Source: Leptospiraceae bacterium
Lineage (GTDB): Bacteria; Spirochaetota; Leptospiria; Turneriellales; Turneriellaceae
DNA length: 42,818 nucleotides
Direction of reading: 5' to 3'
NCBI GenBank assembly: GCA_020440825.1
Contig: JAGRNJ010000025.1
Coordinates: forward strand, 1 to 42,818
The translations under genes were made by a program, and so were the position numbers. Positions 1 to 7,994 of this stretch are shown here, in pieces; the stretch's first letter is position 1, and each line of letters begins with the position of its first letter. Below the pieces are notes generated by a model. That model was not told the DNA's origin. It ran no database searches and worked only from the letters and a program-made list of their open reading frames with translations.

Positions 1-12
1 GAAAATTCTAAT

Positions 13-363
13 ATGGAAATCTGGCTATTGATATCTGTAATTGCCGGGACTGCATTCCTGTCATCGGCTTTGACAGCGTATATTACCTATCGTCTGGCAG
101 ACCGCATGTATGATATCAAAGTCGAAAAGCGCATCGATCAATTGCCCGCTGAAATCGGTGCAGAAGTTGAAAAAGGTGTGAAAGATGCAGCAGAATCCCT
201 TTTGCCTGAATTCGAAGAGCGTGTGCGAAATGGTTTTCGCTCGTCTTTAAAAGATGCAACTCGCTTAGGCCCTGAGTTGACCAGTTCTGCAATTGAGGCG
301 TCTCTTGAGGCGGGCATCAAAAGTGTAGATATGCTGTTTAAGGGTCCCAGAAGATCGAGGTGA
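13..363 (+). CDS. Small membrane-anchored protein of unknown function
   Basis: This 116-residue protein begins with one hydrophobic segment (about residues 3-27). A charged, predicted helical tail follows, rich in Glu, Lys and Ala, with no cysteines. The pattern suggests a single N-terminal membrane anchor with an alpha-helical, possibly coiled-coil cytoplasmic part. I recognise no enzyme motif. The ATG at 13 places the hydrophobic segment at the very N-terminus, so the start looks right. The next gene points the other way after 18 nt, so this is the 3' end of whatever unit begins outside the window. Function cannot be assigned. Confidence 0.6.
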   Translation: MEIWLLISVIAGTAFLSSALTAYITYRLADRMYDIKVEKRIDQLPAEIGAEVEKGVKDAAESLLPEFEERVRNGFRSSLKDATRLGPELTSSAIEASLEAGIKSVDMLFKGPRRSR

Positions 364-381
364 TAAAAACATCTATGTGAC

Positions 382-627
382 TCAAGCAGATTTATAAACT
401 CCCATTTCGAGTAGAATATATTTCTGAATTGATTTGCGTAGATTTGTTTTTTCTGAATCGTTTAGGTTTTCATCGTTTAACATTTTTAATTTCTTTTCTG
501 AGCTGCTGATTGTCATTGAGGTAAACTTATCATGGGGAAGTTCGTGCATTAAATCAAAAGCTTCTCTAAAGCGTTCGTTACGGGCAGCCTCCATAATCTG
601 GTGTGTAAGCACTTCTAAAGATAACAT
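382..627 (-). CDS. Small hypothetical protein (81 aa)
   Basis: The frame encodes 81 mostly helical, charged residues without a signal peptide or membrane segment. An Arg/Glu-rich helix (about 12-30) is followed by a Ser/Lys/Asn-rich half ending in a hydrophobic helix. I recognise no family. A plus-strand frame overlaps it, but that frame has poor, Phe/Ser-rich composition typical of an antisense shadow. No good ribosome-binding site precedes the ATG at 627, and an internal ATG 11 codons later is an alternative. The gene sits beside decayed sequence (709-866), so it could itself be a remnant. Confidence 0.45.
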   Translation of the reverse strand: MLSLEVLTHQIMEAARNERFREAFDLMHELPHDKFTSMTISSSEKKLKMLNDENLNDSEKTNLRKSIQKYILLEMGVYKSA

Positions 628-708
628 AAGTCAAAATGATAGCTTGCTACCAAACGGGAACAATATATCTGCAGAACCAATGCTCATTAAAAAAAATAGA
701 TGTCCTTT

Positions 709-866
709 AAGAGTTTATTGTTGCCACCAAATTCTAAAAATTCCGGATTTCATATCCCAAATGGTCAGGGTTCGGCACATGAAAACTGTGTGAATTCTCA
801 ACTGAAGGGATAGAATTGCAAACCACGTATCACAGCTCATGATGAAAACCTCAATATTTACTTCAA
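709..866 (+). pseudogene. Decayed fragment of a 7TMR-DISMED2 (cyclase receptor) domain
   Basis: Read in one frame, 709-810 gives a peptide that aligns without gaps to residues 133-166 of the cyclase encoded at 1512-4160. The core FHIPNGQGSAHE matches FHIPDGQGSAHE there. The frame then hits TAG at 811, and upstream in the same frame there are TAG and TAA codons. Further on, the run at 852-866 (caatatttac then ttcaa) matches 2052-2066 of the cyclase at almost the same spacing. The similarity therefore continues collinearly past the stop. It is a relic of a partial duplication or of a lost paralogue. No start codon or functional frame remains. Confidence 0.8.
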
Positions 867-916
867 CGTATTAGGTTCAGATTATTGATCTTGCAGTACT
901 CTGTTAACTGACTTTT

Positions 917-1321
917 TTAGTGGGCCATTACCATGATACAGCTGCCATCTGCAAGATAGTGTTTGCCTGATTCTCTGAGTACTGAAATGATTTCTTCACT
1001 TTCTGCCCCGGGTTGAAACCAGAAATTATCAAGGTTCATCTCAATTGCACGTTTCAAAACATTTAGGCCCAGCTTTGCGGGGACTAAAAAGTTAACTATA
1101 TCTGGTTTTTGGGGTAATTTGGTGAGATCAGGGTAAGCAGGTATACCATCAATCGCACTGGCTTTGGGGTTAATGGGATAGACTTCAAAGTTCTTGGCAG
1201 TCAGGTTTTTCAAAATAATATTCCCGTATTTTGTTCTATCATTTGTTGCACCCACCAGAGCAATTGTAGTTTTTGGGTTATTCAGAAGTGAATCAAAATA
1301 TTTTTGTGCTTCATTATACAT
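917..1321 (-). CDS. CoA-binding domain protein (YccU-like)
   Basis: The protein has the CoA_binding_2 Rossmann fold. An early TTIALVGATNDRTKYG stretch matches the nucleotide-binding loop, followed by YPINPKA, where the family typically has VNP. Later come NFLVPA and WFQPGAE, the usual landmarks of this family of about 140 residues. An open frame extends upstream to 1444, but its first 41 residues are unlike the family. I therefore place the start at the ATG at 1321, giving 134 aa. The C-terminus is DGSCIMVMAH, keeping the conserved Cys region. Proteins of this family bind CoA, but their cellular role is unsettled. The gene appears monocistronic. Confidence 0.85.
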   Translation of the reverse strand: MYNEAQKYFDSLLNNPKTTIALVGATNDRTKYGNIILKNLTAKNFEVYPINPKASAIDGIPAYPDLTKLPQKPDIVNFLVPAKLGLNVLKRAIEMNLDNFWFQPGAESEEIISVLRESGKHYLADGSCIMVMAH

Positions 1322-1511
1322 AGAGATATGCCATCCCCGCTGGTTTAAAATAAAACAGAATTTTAATTCTGGCCAGAGTTTGTAACTATTTTTGACCGAA
1401 AGTTGAGAAATATATTTCAAAAAATTGCCAGGTATCTGCCCCATGAATGGGGGGGTAGGCGTGAAAATCTAACTTGGCAAATCAGAAACGTTAGCAACGC
1501 TTTGTCTACCT

Positions 1512-4160
1512 ATGAATCTTTACCTACCATCACCCTATCAGAAAATTTTTATTAATTTAACATTAAGTTTTGCTCTCATCTTGATCATGGGTTGCTCTGC
1601 CTCGAAAAGCAGAAAACCCCAACCCGTCGCAACAAAAGGTGTTATTGACCTTCGCGGGCTAGGTGAATCTGCCGAGCCATGGGATTTTGTCAAAGACGGC
1701 TCAATCGAACTCAATGGCGAATGGGAATTTTATTGGCAGCAGTTGTTGGAACCCCGTGGTTCGACTCCGCTCACCAACCGGGTCAAAGACCTGCGTTCCC
1801 TGAGCGGAGTCGAAGGGAACATGCAATACATTCAAGCCCCCGGAAAATGGAACGGTCATGTAGTAGACGGCAAAGAAATTACTGGGGAAGGATTCGCAAC
1901 CTATCGGTTGAAGGTACTGTTGCCAGAGAATATGGAAAACCTCGGTTTTCATATCCCGGATGGTCAGGGTTCGGCTCATGAGACCTATGTGAATTCTAAA
2001 CTAATGGCGCGCAACGGTAAAATCGGCAGGGAGGCCGAGTCAGAAACTCCGCAATATTTACCCCAATATGGCGCCTTGCCTGAAGTATCTGAATATATAA
2101 TAACCATATATATATCAAATCATGTTCATCAATATGGTGGCCTGCAAACGCCCATTCGCATCGGCTTACAAGCCACCTTTCAAACTGTTCGCGATCGTGC
2201 GCGCCTGCTCGAAGGGTTTCTCATTGGGGCATTCATTGTCATGGGACTCTATCACTTAGCTCTTTACTTTTATAGGCGGAAAGATTGGGCCGCGTTTAAC
2301 TTCGGGCTACTCTGTTTGATAATGAGTCTACGAACTGCTTTAACCGGTGAACGCCTTCTTATCGAAACCCTGCCAACTATACCATGGATCATTTTTTTAA
2401 AGTTGGAATATCTTTCGTTTTATATTTTGATACCGGGTTGGACGTTCTTTCTCTACAATTTGTTCCCACGTGAGATTGGTAAGCTGCCCCTAAGAATAGT
2501 TGTATTTCTGTCGCTGCCCGCCATCGTAGCGGCGATCGCATTGCCAGCAAGGTGGTTTACCTTCTCGTTGGCTCCCTATCAGATTTTTACGATCGTTGCT
2601 ATGTGCTATGCAATTGCTTCAATTGTCGGGGCAGTTCTGCAAAAACAGCAAGGGGCCCGGCTTATACTTGCAGGTTTTTTAGTATTCTTCGCCGCCAGTA
2701 TCAACGATATACTCTACAACCAATTTTTAATCGGGGTTGGGTCTGTGCTACCTCTCGGGCTATTTTTCTTCATATTTGCGCAGGCAGGTGCGCTAGCTCA
2801 TCGCATTGCGGCCGCCTTCAATACCAGCGAAGATTTGTCGGCAAATCTGGAACTCAAAGTAGAAGAACGCACGCTGGAACTTGAAAAAGCCAGAGATGAA
2901 ACTGAAAAACAAAAACAAGAAGCCGAAGCACTGAATATTCTTATTAAAAGTCTGAATGAAGATATGGACATCAAAGTAATCATGCAGAAAGTTCATAAAT
3001 TTATTCAGAATAACTTTAAGATACGTTTCTATATTCTCGCAGTCGTTGATAATGAGAAAAAGAGATTGGTTACAATAGATTCTACTGCTCCTGATTATTT
3101 CGCAAAAGAAAATCGAGAGAAAATCAGTAATTTTTCAACAAAAACTTCAAATGTAATTGGGGCGCATGCATTGGCCTTTAAAGTTAAAAGGCCTGCTTAT
3201 TTCCCGAAGATTAGAACCTCTGGTATGACTCCAGAAGAGCTTGTCATTACCGAGGCATCCAAACTTCAATCATTGCTAATTATTCCACTCATTTTACAAA
3301 ACGAACCGATCGGGTTCCTTGACCTCTATAATGTTGAAAAAATGAATTTATCGAAAGATGATATTACAAAACTATCAATTCTCGGAGAGCAGCTCGCGGG
3401 AATCATTCATGGCTCAAATCTCTTTAAACAGGTCGAACTTGAGCGAAAAAAATCTGAAACACTTCTGCTCAATATTTTACCAGTGGCGACCGCCAATGAA
3501 CTCAAAGAAACCGGAGCTGTTATACCGCAACAGTTTGACTCTGTTTCAGTTCTGTTTACCGATTTTGTCGGTTTTACAAAAATTTCAGAAACGATGTCTC
3601 CGGCTGATCTTGTAAAAGAGCTGGATGGTTGTTTTAGTCAGTTTGATGAAGTTGCCAAACGAAATAATCTTGAAAAACTCAAGACGATAGGAGATGCCTA
3701 TATGTGTGCCGGTGGCATTCCTGTCGCTAATAAAACACATCCGGTTGATATTTGTCTTGCAGCCCTCGAATTCCGTTCTTTCATGTTGCAAATGCAGGCA
3801 ATCAAAGACAGTTTGAGCCTGCCTTTCTGGCAGCTGCGCATTGGTATTCATACTGGCCCCGTCACTGCCGGGGTGGTAGGCACCAACAAATTTGCATACG
3901 ATATCTGGGGCGATACTGTGAACACCGCCAGCCGCATGGAATCGTCAGGAGAACCCGGGAAAATAAATATCTCTGACATTACCTATGAACTGGTAAAAGA
4001 TTTATTTGATTGTGAATTTCGCGGCAAAAGAAGCGTCAAAGGCAAGGGAGAAGTCGCGATGTATTTTCTGCTGCGAGTCAAACCAGAGTTTTCTTCTGAT
4101 GCACAGGGCATGCTTCCCAATGATAAATTTATTAAGATGAGAGGTGAGCTGGGGGTATAA
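1512..4160 (+). CDS. Receptor-type class III adenylate cyclase (lipoprotein, 7TM-DISM, GAF)
   Basis: The 882-residue protein makes cAMP from ATP. Domains in order: a lipoprotein signal with IMGC (Cys28); a periplasmic 7TMR-DISMED2 beta domain (about 60-220, ELNGEWEFYW); a seven-helix 7TM-DISM bundle (about 233-430); a signalling coiled coil (about 438-480); a GAF domain (about 480-640); and a class III cyclase domain (about 670-860). Metal-binding Asp684 (FTDF) and Asp728 (TIGDAY) are present. So are Lys724 and Asp797, the pair that selects adenine, and the transition-state residues Asn804 and Arg808. All catalytic positions are therefore intact. The ligand of the periplasmic domain is unknown. 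Residues 83-101 are encoded by a palindromic repeat. The gene ends convergently with trpG. Confidence 0.93.
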   Translation: MNLYLPSPYQKIFINLTLSFALILIMGCSASKSRKPQPVATKGVIDLRGLGESAEPWDFVKDGSIELNGEWEFYWQQLLEPRGSTPLTNRVKDLRSLSGVEGNMQYIQAPGKWNGHVVDGKEITGEGFATYRLKVLLPENMENLGFHIPDGQGSAHETYVNSKLMARNGKIGREAESETPQYLPQYGALPEVSEYIITIYISNHVHQYGGLQTPIRIGLQATFQTVRDRARLLEGFLIGAFIVMGLYHLALYFYRRKDWAAFNFGLLCLIMSLRTALTGERLLIETLPTIPWIIFLKLEYLSFYILIPGWTFFLYNLFPREIGKLPLRIVVFLSLPAIVAAIALPARWFTFSLAPYQIFTIVAMCYAIASIVGAVLQKQQGARLILAGFLVFFAASINDILYNQFLIGVGSVLPLGLFFFIFAQAGALAHRIAAAFNTSEDLSANLELKVEERTLELEKARDETEKQKQEAEALNILIKSLNEDMDIKVIMQKVHKFIQNNFKIRFYILAVVDNEKKRLVTIDSTAPDYFAKENREKISNFSTKTSNVIGAHALAFKVKRPAYFPKIRTSGMTPEELVITEASKLQSLLIIPLILQNEPIGFLDLYNVEKMNLSKDDITKLSILGEQLAGIIHGSNLFKQVELERKKSETLLLNILPVATANELKETGAVIPQQFDSVSVLFTDFVGFTKISETMSPADLVKELDGCFSQFDEVAKRNNLEKLKTIGDAYMCAGGIPVANKTHPVDICLAALEFRSFMLQMQAIKDSLSLPFWQLRIGIHTGPVTAGVVGTNKFAYDIWGDTVNTASRMESSGEPGKINISDITYELVKDLFDCEFRGKRSVKGKGEVAMYFLLRVKPEFSSDAQGMLPNDKFIKMRGELGV
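1760..1814. repeat. REP-like inverted repeat inside the cyclase gene
   Basis: Two perfectly complementary 14-base arms lie at 1760-1773 (TTCGACTCCGCTCA) and 1801-1814 (TGAGCGGAGTCGAA), with a 27-base loop between them. The arms resemble a dispersed palindrome that I recall from intergenic regions of many unrelated bacteria. Here it lies in frame in a variable loop of the DISMED2 domain, between the conserved ELNGEWEFYWQQLLEP and QYIQAPGKW segments. It therefore adds about 18 residues without breaking the gene. By eye I saw no second copy in this window. Confidence 0.8.
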
Positions 4161-4182
4161 ACCTCTTGATGCAGCTTTTATT

Positions 4183-4782
4183 TTATTTCAAAAAATTAGC
4201 AAGCATGGTTTTGCCACCTTCGGTTGCAAATGATTCGGGATGAAACTGGATACCTTCGATCGGGTAAGTATCGTGTCGTAATCCCATGATTTCTTTGCCC
4301 GCATCGGTGGTGCAGGTTGCTGTTACCGTGAGACAATCTGGAATCGAATTTTCAGCAGCGATCAAAGAGTGATAGCGCATTACTTCGAGATTTTGCGGCA
4401 GTCCGGTGAAGACCCCTTTACCATCATGTTGAATGGGGGATGTCTTACCGTGCATCGGTACCTGAGCACGTATTATTTTACCCCCAAACAGCCAGGCAAT
4501 GCCCTGCATTCCCAGGCACACACCAAGAATAGGCAGGGTCGGGCCAAGAGTTTTGATTGTTTCAGCGCAAATCCCGAAATAGGCCGGGTCTTCGGGAGTG
4601 CCCGGGCCGGGAGAAATAATAATATGGCTGTAACCTGCCTGTTGAATTTCAGGCAGGGTAATACTGTCATTGCGCTTTACATCGAGTTCAAAAGGTGTAT
4701 TTCGATCGAGAAGAATTTCCCCTACAAATTGGTAAAGATTATAGGTGAATGAATCATAATTGTCAAGAATCAGTACTTTCAT
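4183..4782 (-). CDS. trpG: Anthranilate synthase glutamine amidotransferase subunit
   Basis: A class I glutamine amidotransferase of 199 residues, the normal length. It supplies ammonia from glutamine to the TrpE subunit for anthranilate formation in tryptophan synthesis. The catalytic triad is visible: Cys89 in LGVCLGMQ, and His181 and Glu183 in FHPES. The oxyanion region SPGPGTP lies at about 58-64. It overlaps trpE by the 4-nt ATGA motif, so the two are probably translationally coupled. TrpG and PabA are hard to tell apart by sequence. Assignment to tryptophan rests on the neighbouring subunit, and the protein could serve folate synthesis as well, as in other bacteria with a shared subunit. 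Confidence 0.93.
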   Translation of the reverse strand: MKVLILDNYDSFTYNLYQFVGEILLDRNTPFELDVKRNDSITLPEIQQAGYSHIIISPGPGTPEDPAYFGICAETIKTLGPTLPILGVCLGMQGIAWLFGGKIIRAQVPMHGKTSPIQHDGKGVFTGLPQNLEVMRYHSLIAAENSIPDCLTVTATCTTDAGKEIMGLRHDTYPIEGIQFHPESFATEGGKTMLANFLK

Positions 4783-6161
4783 GATTTTGCCTCTGCGAAC
4801 TTCTCCATTGCCCGCCGGGCAGCGGCCAGTTTATTCATGATTTCAGTGTACTCTCCTTCGGGGGTTGAATCATACACGATGCCACCTGAGGCCCGGGTAA
4901 ATGCATCCGACCCATGAATAAAAATAGTTCGGATGGGAATCGCAAAGGTGCAGTCGCCATTAAAGCCGAAATGACCGATTGCCCCGCCATAGGGACCCCG
5001 GGGCTGCTTTTCAATTTTCTCAATAATTTTCATTGATTCTATTTTGGGCGCCCCAGACAAAGTTCCAGCAGGGTACACACTTACCAGTCCTGTAAACATA
5101 TCTTCGTCATGGGCGATGATGCCGACCACCTCACTGGAAATATGCTGAACGTGGGAAAATTTTTTTATATCAAATGCTCTGCGAACCTTGACAGTCCCAA
5201 ACCGGGCAACCCTGCCAATATCATTGCGGTGTAAGTCAATCAGCATATTGTGCTCAGCAATCTCTTTAGGATCATTGAGCAGCGTTCTTACTGTTTCCCG
5301 ATCATGCTCGGGATTGTCCCGACGCGGCGCTGTACCTGCAAGAGGAAAAGATTCCATCTCACCCTGGCGTAAACGAAAGATCAGTTCTGGGCTTGCTCCG
5401 GTAATTACACGATCAGAGAATTTCATATAGTACATATAGGGCGACGGATTGATTTCTCTCAAGGCTGAATAGACTGCAATCGGGTTGCCCTTTAAGGAAT
5501 AATCTGCTGTGAAACCGATCTGTACCTGAAACGTGTTTCCCGCTTTGATTTCTTCAATGGCCTCGTTGACCATGGCAGCATGCTCTTCTTTGGTTTTGCT
5601 GTAACCTTTGAAGATCGTCTGTGCCTGCATCGGTACATCCTCAGCAAGGTCAACGTCTTCGATAATCTGCATTCGATTCTCTAAATAATAAAAATAGAAA
5701 ACCTCACCGGTCATTTTATCATAGACCAGACCGTCGATGTACAATCCCAGAATAAAGCGTGGAAAATCTGGATGTGGCTGTAACCTTAAAGATGGTTCAA
5801 ACCAGGACATTGCATCATAACCGATGTAGCCCACCAGACCACCGGCGTAATTGCGGGTGAGAATATTTTCGGGAATGAGATCTCTCAGCAGCAGATAGGG
5901 ATTTTCACATTCTATGGATTCTGTTCGACCCGGTGAGTTTGACGAAATCTGCAAAATATTTTCGCTGCCCTGCAGAATAGAATGAGGTTCGAAGCCAATC
6001 ACTGCATAGCGTGAATCGTATGTATCTTCACCCAATGACTCGAGCAGAAAAACATTTTCATATCTGTGCTCCAGTTTGCGAAAGAAAGAAAAAAAATCTG
6101 ATTTCAATTCGACGGGCTGATAATTTGGTTTTTGCGGCAATTGCAGCAACGGAGCAGGCAT
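4779..6161 (-). CDS. trpE: Anthranilate synthase component I
   Basis: A chorismate-utilising enzyme of 460 residues that converts chorismate and ammonia to anthranilate. The choice of TrpE over PabB rests on two sites. First, LLES at residues 39-42 is the tryptophan feedback-binding motif. Second, PLAGT at 273-277 has Ala275 where aminodeoxychorismate synthase PabB carries Lys (PIKGT). The C-terminal half keeps the conserved EHNMLIDLHRNDIGRV and HVQH segments, with catalytic-type His340. The start at 6161 follows a weak AGGG box. It is the first gene of a two-gene unit with trpG. No trp leader peptide or obvious attenuator is visible upstream, so any regulation may be allosteric. Confidence 0.92.
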   Translation of the reverse strand: MPAPLLQLPQKPNYQPVELKSDFFSFFRKLEHRYENVFLLESLGEDTYDSRYAVIGFEPHSILQGSENILQISSNSPGRTESIECENPYLLLRDLIPENILTRNYAGGLVGYIGYDAMSWFEPSLRLQPHPDFPRFILGLYIDGLVYDKMTGEVFYFYYLENRMQIIEDVDLAEDVPMQAQTIFKGYSKTKEEHAAMVNEAIEEIKAGNTFQVQIGFTADYSLKGNPIAVYSALREINPSPYMYYMKFSDRVITGASPELIFRLRQGEMESFPLAGTAPRRDNPEHDRETVRTLLNDPKEIAEHNMLIDLHRNDIGRVARFGTVKVRRAFDIKKFSHVQHISSEVVGIIAHDEDMFTGLVSVYPAGTLSGAPKIESMKIIEKIEKQPRGPYGGAIGHFGFNGDCTFAIPIRTIFIHGSDAFTRASGGIVYDSTPEGEYTEIMNKLAAARRAMEKFAEAKS

Positions 6162-6361
6162 CTACCCTGATTTATTTTGCACGCAGACTGAAAAATAAAA
6201 AATTGATAGTTAGCATAACCGGCCCTCCGCCAAATATCGAGTTCCCATCTGGAACTCTGCACTTTGAAGAACAGTTGACGCACTCTTTACAAAAGCAGAT
6301 TCTGTCTCACAAAATAATCTACTATGAGGTTGCCAGTCTACGGGGCGGTTTGCATTTATGA
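6125..6361 (+). CDS. Possible small protein upstream of the VKOR-DsbA gene
   Basis: An open frame covers the interval between trpE and the VKOR-DsbA gene. Its TGA overlaps the next ATG as ATGA at 6358-6361, the same coupling used by true gene pairs in this window. No ATG suits it. TTG codons at 6125 and 6203 are candidate starts, giving 78 or 52 residues. The part downstream of trpE has a plausible composition (GPPPN, then an amphipathic Leu/Gln/His helix), but I recognise no family. It may be chance, since the interval must also hold the trpE promoter. Treat it as a weak candidate. Confidence 0.25.
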   Translation: MVFAAIAATEQASTLIYFARRLKNKKLIVSITGPPPNIEFPSGTLHFEEQLTHSLQKQILSHKIIYYEVASLRGGLHL

Positions 6362-7608
6362 ATAAAAACACAGAATCTGATTCGACCATCAATAAATACA
6401 ATTTTTTTCTCATTTTATTCGGTGCCATAGTTGGTGTCGTGTTCAGCGGCATTCTCATTCGTCATCATGTTGATCCCAATGCTTCAGGCAGTTTTGTTCA
6501 GCAAATGTGCGGAACCGATGCCAACTCAGGTTGCGGGCTGGTAAACCAGTCTGCCTTGTCCAGTTTCCTGGGAATGCCAATTGCTTTCTGGGGTTTTTTA
6601 CTGTATGGCACGGTTGTTCTGACGACCGCCTTTTATCTTTATACTCGTGAGATTTTTCTGCTGCAAAAAGTATTATGGATGTCTTTTTTTGCTGCCCTGG
6701 TCGATATCATCCTGCTGGGTTATTCTGTATTGATACTCAAAACTATCTGCCGGTTATGTGTGATAACATATCTCGGCACCCTGGTAATGCTAATGGGAGT
6801 TGTGTTTGAAATGTTGAAAAAAAAATCTGAGCATGGTCTTTTACCCGAATTTAAATCTGTAAAAAATATCGCACCGGGGCTGTGGGTGCTTTTCGCTGTT
6901 TTGTTCAGCTTGTTACCGCTTTCCGGCTGGTATCTGGGCCTGGCAAACCCTGCGCCTGTGCAGGCAGGTATCGATCCCCAGATGCAGAAAATGATAGATG
7001 CTGCCTTTGAAGATTATTATGCAGAATATAAAAAAGCAGACAAAGTAGATCTTTCTGGCCCCGAAGCTCCAATCAAGGGTAACCCTGCAGCCAAACTTGA
7101 ATTTGTTGAATTTGCAGATCCGTTGTGCCCTTATTGTGCTCTCTATGCGGTAAAAATGAAAGAACTGGTAATGAAGTATCCCGATAAAATTTCAGTTCGT
7201 TTTCGACACTACCCGCTCGATAAGAACTGCAATAGCGGTATGCAGCGACAATTGCATGAGGGTGCCTGTGCCCTTTCTGCCGCCAAAGTATGTGCCGGTG
7301 AACAGGGAAAATTCTGGGAAATGCATGATTCGATATTTACCAACCAGCGCAGCTGGTCAGACGGTGCCGTCACTTTACCCAAACTTGGCCAAACCGCTTC
7401 ATCTTTGGGCCTCAATGAAAAACAGTTTATGTCTTGCATGAACTCAAATGCAACCAAAGCAAGAGTCTCTGCCGACTTGAATATGGGCAACAAGGCCGGG
7501 GTAACCGGTACTCCGACCCTCTTTGCAAATGGTCGTAAAATGCCAGGCCTGCGGGTTGAGTTTTTTGATCTGTTCATGTCAAGGTTTATTGAGCGCGAGG
7601 CGCGCTGA
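6358..7608 (+). CDS. VKOR-DsbA fusion (disulfide-bond formation)
   Basis: A 416-residue membrane fusion of a vitamin K epoxide reductase domain and a DsbA-like thioredoxin domain. The VKOR part (about 15-155) has several membrane helices, the loop cysteines Cys51 and Cys59, and the quinone-proximal pair Cys131-Cys134 (CRLC). One more hydrophobic segment (about 173-195) leads to the thioredoxin part with CPYC at 257-260 and the cis-proline loop GVTGTPTLF. By family knowledge, the DsbA part oxidises thiols of exported proteins and VKOR passes the electrons to quinone. The fusion thus replaces separate DsbA and DsbB. Extra cysteines around 285-310 are usual in these fusions. An AGCGCG/CGCGCT hairpin spans the stop codon. 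The next gene starts after 2 nt. Confidence 0.92.
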   Translation: MNKNTESDSTINKYNFFLILFGAIVGVVFSGILIRHHVDPNASGSFVQQMCGTDANSGCGLVNQSALSSFLGMPIAFWGFLLYGTVVLTTAFYLYTREIFLLQKVLWMSFFAALVDIILLGYSVLILKTICRLCVITYLGTLVMLMGVVFEMLKKKSEHGLLPEFKSVKNIAPGLWVLFAVLFSLLPLSGWYLGLANPAPVQAGIDPQMQKMIDAAFEDYYAEYKKADKVDLSGPEAPIKGNPAAKLEFVEFADPLCPYCALYAVKMKELVMKYPDKISVRFRHYPLDKNCNSGMQRQLHEGACALSAAKVCAGEQGKFWEMHDSIFTNQRSWSDGAVTLPKLGQTASSLGLNEKQFMSCMNSNATKARVSADLNMGNKAGVTGTPTLFANGRKMPGLRVEFFDLFMSRFIEREAR

Positions 7609-7610
7609 AA

Positions 7611-7994
7611 ATGCCTCTGGTTGAAGTCAGAAACGATATTGTCAAACAACACGGTCACCAGATTCAGAAGCGGTTTTATCATGATGGCAAAAAACGCTGC
7701 TCGGTAAATTTATGGGTAAGAAAATCAGATTCACTGCTTGAACGTTTTCAAGCTTCATTACCCGGTCATGTATTTGAATGGAAAGAAAATGGTATGTTAC
7801 GCTATGCCAGAGAAGATGAAGGGGATAATCCTATGGGAATGAAACAGTCTCCCGTTATGCTCATGACCGATAAAGTAAACCAGCGGGCGTTGAAAGAATT
7901 TATACGTTACCTTAAAATTCAGATGACAGACAGAATGCAAGAATTGCAGCCGGTGATGGAGATCTTGAAGGGGGCAGTGATCGATGAAAATTGA
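7611..7994 (+). CDS. Conserved-looking hypothetical protein (127 aa)
   Basis: This is a soluble protein with no signal peptide, membrane segment or recognised motif. It starts 2 nt after the VKOR-DsbA stop and overlaps aroE by 11 nt, so it is almost certainly co-transcribed with both. The sequence alternates beta-like stretches (SVNLWVRKS, HVFEWKENG) with a C-terminal helix rich in Met, Gln and Lys (about 88-120), and has a single Cys. The tight packing argues that it is a real gene. Its neighbours suggest no function, because they are unrelated (disulfide formation and shikimate pathway). Confidence 0.75.
   Translation: MPLVEVRNDIVKQHGHQIQKRFYHDGKKRCSVNLWVRKSDSLLERFQASLPGHVFEWKENGMLRYAREDEGDNPMGMKQSPVMLMTDKVNQRALKEFIRYLKIQMTDRMQELQPVMEILKGAVIDEN

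Noticed and set aside
434..793. 119-codon plus-strand frame across the small minus-strand gene and the relic
   Set aside because: It has Phe/Ser-rich antisense composition and covers a different frame from the relic similarity; no start signal.
4183..6161. PabA/PabB (folate) assignment for the amidotransferase pair
   Set aside because: The large subunit has PLAGT with Ala rather than Lys and has the LLES tryptophan site, so anthranilate synthase fits better.
7209..7682. 157-codon minus-strand frame inside the VKOR-DsbA gene
   Set aside because: Antisense shadow of the thioredoxin domain, whose plus-strand frame carries intact motifs.
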